From positions 124,001 through 188,000 of the forward strand of contig CAXXSX010000002.1 of the NCBI GenBank assembly GCA_963677165.2: 64,000 nucleotides of DNA, in the 5' to 3' direction. Made by a program: the position numbers and the translations under genes. Shown here piece by piece: positions 54,202-62,228 of this stretch (within the stretch, counting starts at the first letter, position 1; every line of letters starts with the position of its first letter). The stretch comes from JAFGXT01 sp963677165. GTDB taxonomy: Bacteria; Verrucomicrobiota; Lentisphaeria; Victivallales; SZUA-371. Under the pieces are notes generated by a model. It searched no databases, was not told the DNA's origin, and saw nothing but the letters and a program-made list of their open reading frames with translations.

Positions 54202-54822
54202 ATGACAGAGACTGCAACTACACCCGTATCGGAATTTCCGGTAATTGCCTGGGATATTGACGACGTATTGAACCATCTGACCGCAGAATGGTTTGAGGCG
54301 TTCTGTTTGGAACGTTCGGTTTCCAATCTTGCCTATGAGGATATGACGGAAAATCCACCCCACCGGCTATTCGGAATCGAGATAGATGAGTACAAGGCTT
54401 CGCTGGACCGGTTCCGCTTCGCGCAATTTGCCGGTCTCCAGCCGGATTCGGAGGTTATGCGCTGGTTCAAAGAACATGGAGAGAAATTCTCCCATATTAC
54501 CGTATCCGCGGTGCCGTTGAAATGTTCTCATCTTTCCGCAGAATGGGTGGTACGGAATTTCGGCCCCTGGATGAGGTCTTATAACTTTGTTCCTTCGTTT
54601 CGCCCCAATACATTCTGTCCGGCTTATGACCGGAACAAAGGAGATGCCCTGGAACGATTCAACCGGGTTGACTTGTTTATCGATGACGCGGAGGAGAATA
54701 TTGCCGCGGCGTCACAGGTTGGAATACAAACTGCGTTATTTCCTGCACCATGGAATAGTAATCGGGGTATGCCGGTAAGTGATTTTCTAACCGGATTATT
54801 AAAACTTCTTAGACACGAATGA
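54202..54822 (+). CDS. HAD-superfamily phosphatase-like protein
   Basis: HAD motif I is AWDIDDVLN, with nucleophile Asp18 and acid Asp20. A downstream motif IV, DLFIDDAEENIAAA, supplies the metal-binding Asp pair. A Ser in VSAVPLKCS may be motif II and the Lys in NKGDAL motif III. The 206-aa length and small cap resemble 5'(3')-nucleotidase-type or sugar-phosphatase HADs. It sits between the NeuB-like and acetolactate-synthase-like genes, so it probably dephosphorylates a sugar acid intermediate, as NeuB pathways often require. The substrate is inferred from position only. Confidence 0.8.
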   Translation: MTETATTPVSEFPVIAWDIDDVLNHLTAEWFEAFCLERSVSNLAYEDMTENPPHRLFGIEIDEYKASLDRFRFAQFAGLQPDSEVMRWFKEHGEKFSHITVSAVPLKCSHLSAEWVVRNFGPWMRSYNFVPSFRPNTFCPAYDRNKGDALERFNRVDLFIDDAEENIAAASQVGIQTALFPAPWNSNRGMPVSDFLTGLLKLLRHE

Positions 54823-54832
54823 TGAAATTACT

Positions 54833-56620
54833 ATGATTAAATTATCTGATTATGTGATGAATTTTGTCGCCGGACTTGGAACCAGGCATATTTTTATGCT
54901 TCCCGGCGGAGGCTGTATGCATCTGGTCGATTCCCTCGGCCGTAACGACAGTCTGGAATACACTTGCTGCCTGCATGAACAGGCGGTTGCAATCGCGACA
55001 GAAGCTTATGCCCAGTACAACAATGAACTTGGCGTTGCTCTCGTAACAACCGGCCCCGGAGGAACAAACACGATAACTGGAGTCGCCGGAGGCTGGATTG
55101 ATTCGACTCCTATGCTGATTCTTTCCGGTCAGGCCAAGCGTGAAGATATGATGACCGGACGCGGTATCAGACAGATGGGAATTCAGGAAGTCGATATCAC
55201 TTCTGTAGTTTCTCCTGTTACCAAATATGCCGTAACGGTACTGAAGCCGGAAAAGATCAAGTTCTATTTACAGAAAGCCGTTTACGAAGCAACCAATGGC
55301 CGCAGAGGTCCGGTATGGGTGGATATTCCGCTGGATGTACAAGGTGCAATGATTGATGAAAATACTCTCGAAGAGTTTATTCCACCAGTCGAAACGGTTT
55401 CTGCCTTTGACAAAACTGTTGCGGAACACGTCATGGAGTTGATTAATACGTCATCCCGTCCGGCGATCCTTGCCGGAAACGGAATCCGGCTCTCCGGAGC
55501 AATGGAATCATTTTATCGTCTGATCGACCGCTTAAATATTCCGGTTCTGACTTCCTGGAAAATGTCTGACGCACTGCCGGAGGATCATCCGCTGTATTGC
55601 GGCCGTCCGGGAATTATCGGTCAGCGTGGCGCTAACTTCATTCAGCAGACTGCGGATTGTCTACTGATTCTGGGTTCCAGGCTTGACCTTTGTCAAACCG
55701 GATTCAATCATCCGAATTTCGCAAAAAACGCAAAAAAAATTATAGTAGATATCGATTCAAATGAAATCGGCAAGCTGGATATGGATTTCAGCCTTACGGT
55801 CAATGCTTCAGCCGATGTCTTCGTTGACGCGATGCTAAATGCGTCTGAAGACTTTTCAGAAGACTTCACCGGCTGGCTGAAACACGCCAGAGAACTTTAT
55901 CTTAAATATCCGGTAATTCTGCCCGAATACGCGGAAGGAAACGGCTTGGTCAATACTTATCATCTGCTGGATGTTCTGTCCGATGTTTTAACTGGAGAAG
56001 ATCTGATCGTACCGGGTAGTTCAGGAGCGTGTGCCGAACTGACCCAGCAGGCTTTCAAAGTAACTTCCGGACAGCGTATTCAGAATACGCCGGGACTCGG
56101 AGCAATGGGATTTGGCCTCCCCGCAGTAATCGGCGCCTGTATTGCTTCCGGCGGTCGACGTACGATTGGTATTACCGGTGACGGCGGCATCCAGATGAAC
56201 ATCCAGGAATTGCAGACGCTAAAACGCATTGGCCTGCCGATTAAGATGTTTGTCCTGAACAATGATGGTTACGGTTCAATTCACGGTATGCAGAAAAATC
56301 GTTTTGACGGCAATTTTGTTGCCTGCGGCCCGACCAGCGGTCTGACCTTACCGGACATGTGTAAGCTGGCTTCCGCCTATGGACTTTCTACCTTGCGAAT
56401 CGAAAACCAGGCTAACCTGAAGAATAAGCTGGAAGAAGTATTGAATATGCCGGGACCGGTTATTTGTGACGTACTGGTTGATCCGAACGTCCCTTCGGCT
56501 CCGCGTTTGTCCTCGGAAGTGCTTCCTGACGGACGAATTGTTTCAAAGCCAATGGAGGACCTTGCCCCGTTTCTGCCTCGCGAAGAATTTAACGCAATAA
56601 TGAATTGGACCGGAGAGTAA
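54833..56620 (+). CDS. Thiamine-diphosphate carboligase, acetolactate synthase-like (possible YerE-type)
   Basis: All three domains of the IlvB family are present: an N-terminal pyrimidine-binding domain with catalytic Glu49 in CCLHEQAVAIATEAYAQ and GPGGTNTITG, a central domain (AILAGNGIRLSG), and a C-terminal TPP-binding domain (GDGGIQMNIQEL, LNNDGYGSI). No IlvN-like small subunit is nearby, and the genomic setting is sugar synthesis. YerE of Yersinia, a member of this family, adds a two-carbon unit from pyruvate to CDP-3,6-dideoxy-4-ketohexose to make yersiniose. The RfbFGH genes upstream make exactly that acceptor. A YerE-like role is thus a good hypothesis, not a demonstrated one. Confidence 0.85.
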   Translation: MIKLSDYVMNFVAGLGTRHIFMLPGGGCMHLVDSLGRNDSLEYTCCLHEQAVAIATEAYAQYNNELGVALVTTGPGGTNTITGVAGGWIDSTPMLILSGQAKREDMMTGRGIRQMGIQEVDITSVVSPVTKYAVTVLKPEKIKFYLQKAVYEATNGRRGPVWVDIPLDVQGAMIDENTLEEFIPPVETVSAFDKTVAEHVMELINTSSRPAILAGNGIRLSGAMESFYRLIDRLNIPVLTSWKMSDALPEDHPLYCGRPGIIGQRGANFIQQTADCLLILGSRLDLCQTGFNHPNFAKNAKKIIVDIDSNEIGKLDMDFSLTVNASADVFVDAMLNASEDFSEDFTGWLKHARELYLKYPVILPEYAEGNGLVNTYHLLDVLSDVLTGEDLIVPGSSGACAELTQQAFKVTSGQRIQNTPGLGAMGFGLPAVIGACIASGGRRTIGITGDGGIQMNIQELQTLKRIGLPIKMFVLNNDGYGSIHGMQKNRFDGNFVACGPTSGLTLPDMCKLASAYGLSTLRIENQANLKNKLEEVLNMPGPVICDVLVDPNVPSAPRLSSEVLPDGRIVSKPMEDLAPFLPREEFNAIMNWTGE

Positions 56621-56624
56621 TTAT

Positions 56625-57713
56625 ATGTCAAAAGCTGTAAGTGTAATTGTCCCGGTTTTTAATGCGGAAAAGTTCCTTCAGGAATGCGTTGAAAGCGTTA
56701 TAAAGCAAAGCTTCAGCGACTGGGAACTGATTCTGGTGGACAATGGCTCTACAGACAGCAGCATTAAACTTATTAACAAATATGTCCGAGAGGATTCCCG
56801 CATCCGGACTGTCAAGGCAGAAAAACGCGGGCCTGCCACGGCTCGCAATGCAGGAGTGGCTACCGCCACCGGGGAAACGGTATTTTTCCTGGATGCAGAT
56901 GATTTTATAGTGGAAAATACGCTTGAAATACTAACCGACGCCATGGAACAAACCGGAGCCGAACTGGCAATGGGCAATTTCAGCAAACTGAATCCTGACG
57001 GAACCCTGGTAGATCAGCCTGTAACATTTGACATTGATGATAAACCATTTACCGGGAATAAATGTGAATTATCCCGGCTGAAAATGATGCACTATGTCCG
57101 CCATTTTCTCCATTATCCCAGCAATCACCTGATCAGCTATTGCTGGGCTCGCCTGTACCGGCTGGAAACAATTCGAAAATATAACATTATCGCCAATCAG
57201 GACATGCAGCTATTTGAAGATTTAGAATTCAATCTGGAATACCTGAAGCATTCAGACAAAACCGTATTTGTCAACACTCCGGTTTATGTTTACCGTATGC
57301 ATGAAAATCACATGTCAGCCAGCATGGGCATTTTAAACTCAAAGTCTCTAGTACATGACATGAATATTTTCAGAGAGAGAATCACGGCGTTTTTTAACGT
57401 TTTCGGCGGCGGCGCCGAAGTTGAAAAAGTCCGACCGGAAATTGGTCATGCCTTGATTCATTATGTGATTATTTTCCTGGTTCGAACCTGCCGCTGGCTC
57501 AGCCGAGAAAACCGTGGAAAAATCCGGCAGGAAATCTCACCGCTGATTTCAGCTCAGGTCCTGCGTGACAGTCTGCCATATTATCATCCCCGTCCCGGAA
57601 CCAGCCACTGGTTACCGAGGTTGATGCGCTGGAAACTGACCGGAATGATTATGCTGGTATGCAAAAATAAAGCTTATAAACGATATGGGAAACTGAAAGG
57701 AAATGCAAGATGA
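56625..57713 (+). CDS. Family-2 glycosyltransferase
   Basis: A canonical GT-A domain: VSVIVPVFNAEKFLQECVES, LVDNGSTDSS (nucleotide binding) and VFFLDADDFIVENTLEIL with the DADD metal motif. It probably transfers the unusual sugar made by the preceding genes to the growing glycan. The length of 362 aa is usual. The C-terminus has a hydrophobic stretch (IHYVIIFLVRTC), perhaps for membrane contact. It overlaps the next gene by 4 bases (ATGA). Confidence 0.92.
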   Translation: MSKAVSVIVPVFNAEKFLQECVESVIKQSFSDWELILVDNGSTDSSIKLINKYVREDSRIRTVKAEKRGPATARNAGVATATGETVFFLDADDFIVENTLEILTDAMEQTGAELAMGNFSKLNPDGTLVDQPVTFDIDDKPFTGNKCELSRLKMMHYVRHFLHYPSNHLISYCWARLYRLETIRKYNIIANQDMQLFEDLEFNLEYLKHSDKTVFVNTPVYVYRMHENHMSASMGILNSKSLVHDMNIFRERITAFFNVFGGGAEVEKVRPEIGHALIHYVIIFLVRTCRWLSRENRGKIRQEISPLISAQVLRDSLPYYHPRPGTSHWLPRLMRWKLTGMIMLVCKNKAYKRYGKLKGNAR

Positions 57714-58924
57714 CCAAACTTGAAATGATTCAGGCCCTGAAGAATACTGATCGTCCGATAGTTATCTGTGGCGCAGGAATTATAGGAGAACGACTGCTCG
57801 ATATATGTCGGGCCGAGGAAATCAGCATTACGTGTTTCTGCGATGGAAGCATCAAAACTTCAGGCAACAAATGCTGTGGACTGGAGATTATTCATACTCC
57901 GAGTCTTCATACCCGGTTTGATGATGCCGTGTGCCTGATTTCCGCCGTCGCGATCAAAGATGTTGTAGAAATGCTTCAGGAACAGGGATTCAATGACTGG
58001 TATGCAGGAGGAGTTTTGCTAAAGGACATCGATATCACCCAGGATAATCCTGACGCATCACTGGACTACCTGAAATTTGCTATTGACAACTGTATTCTGT
58101 GTCATGACGGCTATCTGCATCCGGACAAACTGTTTCTTCGCAGTATCGACCTGATCATAACGGAACGCTGTTCGCTGCGCTGCCGCGACTGTTCCAACCT
58201 GATGCAGTACTATGAACATCCAGTGAATTGTGACAGTGAAATGCTGCTGCGTTCTATCGACCGGTTCTGTGATATTATTGACGAGGTCATGGATTTCCGT
58301 ATTATCGGCGGGGAAACCTTTATGAACCGTGAATGGCATATCCCAACAGCACACCTGATTGATAATCCCAAAGCCCGCCGGATCGTACTGTATACCAATG
58401 CCACCATTCTACCGGATCCCAAATATACCGAGCTTCTACAGCATGAGAAAGTCTTGATTATCGCTACTGATTACGGCGCTCATCTGTCCCGTAAACTCCC
58501 TGAATTCAGACAGTATATGGAAGAGAACCATATTCGACATAATATTCTGAAAATGACCGAATGGCTGGATTGTTCCGCGATCGGTCAGCATAACAGAACC
58601 GAGGAACAAAATCAGGAGATATTCAAACTTTGCTGCGCAAAAAACATGGCGACACTTTCCGACGGAAAACTGTTCCGCTGTCCTTATGCGGCCAACGCGT
58701 TCCGGCTCCAAGCGGTTCCGGACTGTCCGAAAGATTATGTTGATATCTTTTCCGATCATACTTCATTGGAGCTGAAAACGAAAATGAAAGATTATCTTGA
58801 AAGCAAAGACTATCTTTCTATCTGTGATTATTGTAACGGTCGACCGCTCTCTGGAGTTGAAGTAGAACCGGCAATCCAGGCGGAACAGCCATTACCTTAT
58901 AAAAAAATACTTGTAGAGGATTAA
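57710..58924 (+). CDS. Radical SAM protein with N-terminal Rossmann-like domain
   Basis: Residues 14-105 are the recurring small domain (RPIVICGAGIIGERLLDI, TCFCDGSIKTSGNKCCG, EMLQEQGFNDWYAG). The radical SAM core follows, with CSLRCRDCSN (Cys154, 158, 161) and FRIIGGETFMN as the GGE motif. C-terminal cysteines in KLCCAKNM, LFRCPYA and ICDYCNG suggest an auxiliary cluster at the normal end. The start overlaps the glycosyltransferase stop as ATGA. It probably modifies a sugar or carrier from this cluster; the reaction is unknown. Confidence 0.88.
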   Translation: MTKLEMIQALKNTDRPIVICGAGIIGERLLDICRAEEISITCFCDGSIKTSGNKCCGLEIIHTPSLHTRFDDAVCLISAVAIKDVVEMLQEQGFNDWYAGGVLLKDIDITQDNPDASLDYLKFAIDNCILCHDGYLHPDKLFLRSIDLIITERCSLRCRDCSNLMQYYEHPVNCDSEMLLRSIDRFCDIIDEVMDFRIIGGETFMNREWHIPTAHLIDNPKARRIVLYTNATILPDPKYTELLQHEKVLIIATDYGAHLSRKLPEFRQYMEENHIRHNILKMTEWLDCSAIGQHNRTEEQNQEIFKLCCAKNMATLSDGKLFRCPYAANAFRLQAVPDCPKDYVDIFSDHTSLELKTKMKDYLESKDYLSICDYCNGRPLSGVEVEPAIQAEQPLPYKKILVED

Positions 58925-58930
58925 ATAAAA

Positions 58931-60037
58931 ATGTCTGATGATAAATTAAAGCCACAAGAAGCCAAAAATCGTAATAAACTGAAAGAGAACAAACCTTACG
59001 TCTACGAAAAAATGATTCGTCTGGAAGAGAAATACCGCCGCGGCGAAAGTATTGCGATCATTCAGTTTCAGTACAATTATCAGTGTAATTTTAAATGCCA
59101 GCACTGTTCTATCAAACCTTTCCAGAATCAGGATCGGCGTTCATTCACCATGGATGATGTTAAAAGCCTGTCGAAACAGGCCGATGAACTGGGGCTGGCG
59201 CGTTTTGTGATCACCGGGGGAGAACCGCTTACGTTTAAAGACATGGATGAACTTGTTGCCGCGATTGATCCGCAGAAATTCTATATCAACTGCGATACCA
59301 ACGGCTGGCTTCTGACCAAAGAAAAAGCCGAACATCTCAAAAGCATCGGGGTTGATCGTATTCAGTTGAGTATCGACAGTCTCAACGCGGAAGAGCATGA
59401 TGAATTCCGTCAGTGCAAAGGAGCCCATGCCAGAACCCTGGCCGCAATTGATAACGCAAGAAACGCCGGACTTGATATTTTTATTCAGACCGTTGTAACG
59501 AAACAAAGGCTTTATTCCGAAGAGTTCATTAAGTTTGTGGAATACTTCAACAACATGGATATCGGTGTTTTTGTGAGCTATGCAAAACCGGTGGGAGCCT
59601 GGGAAGGCAACTTCGACTGTCTGGTAAACAAGGAAGACATGAAGTATATGGAAGAGCTGGAGAAAAAGCATAAGGTGTTTACTCATCTGACTCCGGGCTA
59701 CGGCTTGAATATGGGATGCATCGCGGTAAAAGGCATGATCTCAGTAACCCAGTACGGGGACGTTCAGCCCTGTCCTTACATTCATACATCTATCGGCAAT
59801 GTGTTTGAAGAACCGCTGAAAGATATCCTGGAAAGAGGAAAAAATATTAAATTCTTCGGAGAGCATGTTGATACCTGTCTGATTGCCGAAGACCGGGATT
59901 TCATCAATAACTACGTTGCTAAACATATTTACGGAAGGAAAGATCTGCCCGTTTCGAGCTCGGAGATGTTTGGAGAGGCAGACAAAACAACAGTTCCATG
60001 GGAAAAAGAATTGAAGTCACATACATCTTCTAACTAA
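58931..60037 (+). CDS. Radical SAM protein with SPASM-like C-terminus
   Basis: The core cluster Cys52, Cys56 and Cys59 are seen in QCNFKCQHCS, and VITGGEPLTF is the GGE motif. The C-terminus has GCIAVKG, DVQPCPYIHTSIGNV and DTCLIAED, typical of SPASM or twitch auxiliary clusters in the MoaA/PqqE-type family. Length is 368 aa. It starts 6 bases after the previous radical SAM gene. Substrate is unknown; SPASM proteins include peptide modifiers and sugar enzymes such as the 2-deoxy-scyllo-inosamine dehydrogenase. Here a sugar substrate is favoured by context, and no small precursor peptide gene is seen beside it. Confidence 0.9.
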   Translation: MSDDKLKPQEAKNRNKLKENKPYVYEKMIRLEEKYRRGESIAIIQFQYNYQCNFKCQHCSIKPFQNQDRRSFTMDDVKSLSKQADELGLARFVITGGEPLTFKDMDELVAAIDPQKFYINCDTNGWLLTKEKAEHLKSIGVDRIQLSIDSLNAEEHDEFRQCKGAHARTLAAIDNARNAGLDIFIQTVVTKQRLYSEEFIKFVEYFNNMDIGVFVSYAKPVGAWEGNFDCLVNKEDMKYMEELEKKHKVFTHLTPGYGLNMGCIAVKGMISVTQYGDVQPCPYIHTSIGNVFEEPLKDILERGKNIKFFGEHVDTCLIAEDRDFINNYVAKHIYGRKDLPVSSSEMFGEADKTTVPWEKELKSHTSSN

Positions 60038-60047
60038 AAAAATCGCA

Positions 60048-61697
60048 ATGGATAGAATTCTCTTTATTGTTCCACCATATATCAGCTATGATTATTTCAT
60101 AAATCCCGGTTTTAACGAACGGGAAGTGGTAAAGGAATCAGGAACCTACGCAAGTCTGGTAACTGATATGCCACTGGGAGTTCTGTCGCTGAGCGCTTAT
60201 GTAAAAAAGTATTCTGATGCTGAAACAAAATTAATCGATTTCAACATCATACTGAATAAAGCAGACTCGTTTTATTACAGCTCTTTTTCGGAGCTTTTTC
60301 GAGACGTTTTGTCACAGCAGGACTATATAGACTTTAATCCAACGATTATTGGAATTTCAACGCTTTTTTCTTCTGCTTATTACAACATGATCGATATTGC
60401 GGCAGAAGCGAGAAAGGTGTATCCTGATGCGTTGATTTACTCTGGAGGCGGAATTCCCACAAATATTTACAAAGAAATTTTCCGTGACAGCAAGGACTTT
60501 GATATGCTGTCGTTTGGAGAAGGAGAAAGACCCCTTCTTGAACTGGTTAAAGCAAAAGATAAACAGAAATTACTGGACCATCACGATTCCTGGATAACCA
60601 GAGAAAAAGTGAGAGCCGGGATGACTTTTGTTCATGATGATATCATAGATCTTGATGAAATCCCATTTTACGATTATGATATTTTGAATATTTCTGATTA
60701 TGGTCTTAGCCCCACGGTTAAAACCTATTCTTCTTTTGGCGATCAAGACATTACTTTTCATATTGCGACATCACGCGGATGCATTCATCGCTGTTGCTTT
60801 TGTGCTTCTCATTCTGTCCATGGACGAAAAATGCGCTATCATTCTATTCGTAGAGTAAGGGAAGATCTGGAACAGCTGCAGCTTCGTTTCGGCGCAACAA
60901 AGATTGGGATTCAGGACGACCATTTTATGGCGGATAAAGATCGAGCCAATCAGATCATTAATATTTTGAAAGAAATGAATATGACTATTTTCTTTCAAAG
61001 CGGACTGGCATTGTATGCGTTGGATCGCCCCATGCTTGAAGCAATGAAGGAGGCCGGTGTAAAACAACTGGTTTTAGCAGTTGAATCAGGCAGTAACCGT
61101 GTGCTGAAGGAAATCATGCACAAACCGATTAATCTGGATATCATCAGGCGTGTAGTGGATGACTGTCGGGACCTTGGAATTGAAACCGACGCCAATATTG
61201 TCGTGGGAGTGCCGGGAGAAACAAAACAGGACATGGAAGATTCACTGGCATATCTGCAAACCCTCAATGCCGGATGGTTCAGGATTTATATCGCTACACC
61301 GCTGGTGGGAAGCGAAATGTTTGATATTTGCCGTCAGAATAATTATATTTCCGGCAGTTATCTTGGCGGAGATTTCAAACATTCGGTTATCGAAACGGAA
61401 GATTTCACCGCTGACTATATTCGAGAAAAAGTCTATGAAATGAATTTATCGTTGAATTTTGTCCATAACAGTGACTTTCGTCTGGGCAATTATGATGTGG
61501 CGCTGAAAGGTTTCTTAAATACGATAAACGTGAAACATGACCATGCGATTGCCTATTATTTTGCGGCACGTTGTTATGAAAAACTTAACGATGCAGAAAA
61601 TTATCAGAAATGCAAAGCGACTTCTGAAACAATTATTGCGGAGTCAGAATTCTGGCGCGGTTATGTCGAACATTTTAATTTGACTCCATTAACGTAA
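60048..61697 (+). CDS. B12-binding radical SAM protein
   Basis: The N-terminal 170 residues are a cobalamin-binding Rossmann domain (MPLGVLSLSAYVKKY, IGISTLFSSAYYNM, IYSGGGIPTN, FGEGERPLLEL). The radical SAM motif CIHRCCFC gives Cys245, Cys249 and Cys252, followed by IQDDHFM. The C-terminal 80 residues look TPR-like (FLNTINVKHDHAIAYYFAARC). Class B radical SAM enzymes of this kind often methylate unreactive carbons or phosphinates, or rearrange ring skeletons, and several act on sugars in antibiotic pathways. C-methylation of a deoxy sugar is a reasonable guess. It lies 10 bases after the preceding radical SAM gene. Confidence 0.9.
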   Translation: MDRILFIVPPYISYDYFINPGFNEREVVKESGTYASLVTDMPLGVLSLSAYVKKYSDAETKLIDFNIILNKADSFYYSSFSELFRDVLSQQDYIDFNPTIIGISTLFSSAYYNMIDIAAEARKVYPDALIYSGGGIPTNIYKEIFRDSKDFDMLSFGEGERPLLELVKAKDKQKLLDHHDSWITREKVRAGMTFVHDDIIDLDEIPFYDYDILNISDYGLSPTVKTYSSFGDQDITFHIATSRGCIHRCCFCASHSVHGRKMRYHSIRRVREDLEQLQLRFGATKIGIQDDHFMADKDRANQIINILKEMNMTIFFQSGLALYALDRPMLEAMKEAGVKQLVLAVESGSNRVLKEIMHKPINLDIIRRVVDDCRDLGIETDANIVVGVPGETKQDMEDSLAYLQTLNAGWFRIYIATPLVGSEMFDICRQNNYISGSYLGGDFKHSVIETEDFTADYIREKVYEMNLSLNFVHNSDFRLGNYDVALKGFLNTINVKHDHAIAYYFAARCYEKLNDAENYQKCKATSETIIAESEFWRGYVEHFNLTPLT

Positions 61698-61710
61698 TCA
61701 GGGAAGAACA

Positions 61711-62208
61711 ATGAATCTGTCAGAAGCAACAAAATTTCTTACACAACAGGTTCCTGATCCATCGCAGGGATTGCCGGACGAGGTATTTTACTATATCAGC
61801 AGTGTAACTCCTCTGGTTAACGTTGATCTATTGATAAAAGACGAAAAGGGCCGGACCTTGCTGACCTGGCGCGATGATCCTTTCTGTGGAACAGGATGGC
61901 ATATTCCCGGCGGAATCATCCGATTCAAAGAAACGATGGCACAAAGAATCATCAAAGTGGCACAAGGAGAAATCGGGGTGGAAAACATTGAATACGATCA
62001 AACTCCGATCAATCTTCATGAATTTATACATGAAGAACAGGAAATCAGAAGCCATTTTATTTCTTTTTTATTCAGGTGCTTTCTTCCAAGTTCATATAAA
62101 CTTGATAATAAAGAGAAAAAACCGGGTGACGTAGGTTATATGCAGTGGCACGACAAGTGCCCGGATAATCTGATAGAATTTCATGAGGTTTATCTAAAAT
62201 TTATATAA
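61711..62208 (+). CDS. Nudix-fold protein with altered Nudix box
   Basis: The fold is recognisable: VDLLIKDEKGRTLLTWRDDP, GTGWHIPGGIIRFKETMAQR and a C-terminal FLFRCFLPSS strand. It resembles GDP-mannose mannosyl hydrolases (Gmm) in length (165 aa) and motif style. In the Nudix box GX5EX7REUXEEXGU the first Gly and Glu are kept, but the RE-UX-EE segment reads KVAQGE, so the key Arg-Glu and one Glu are replaced. Hydrolysis may be weak, changed or absent. It could remove stray nucleotide-sugars or sense one. It lies between two radical SAM genes. Confidence 0.85.
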   Translation: MNLSEATKFLTQQVPDPSQGLPDEVFYYISSVTPLVNVDLLIKDEKGRTLLTWRDDPFCGTGWHIPGGIIRFKETMAQRIIKVAQGEIGVENIEYDQTPINLHEFIHEEQEIRSHFISFLFRCFLPSSYKLDNKEKKPGDVGYMQWHDKCPDNLIEFHEVYLKFI

Positions 62209-62228
62209 ACAACAGCAGCAGGAATTAA

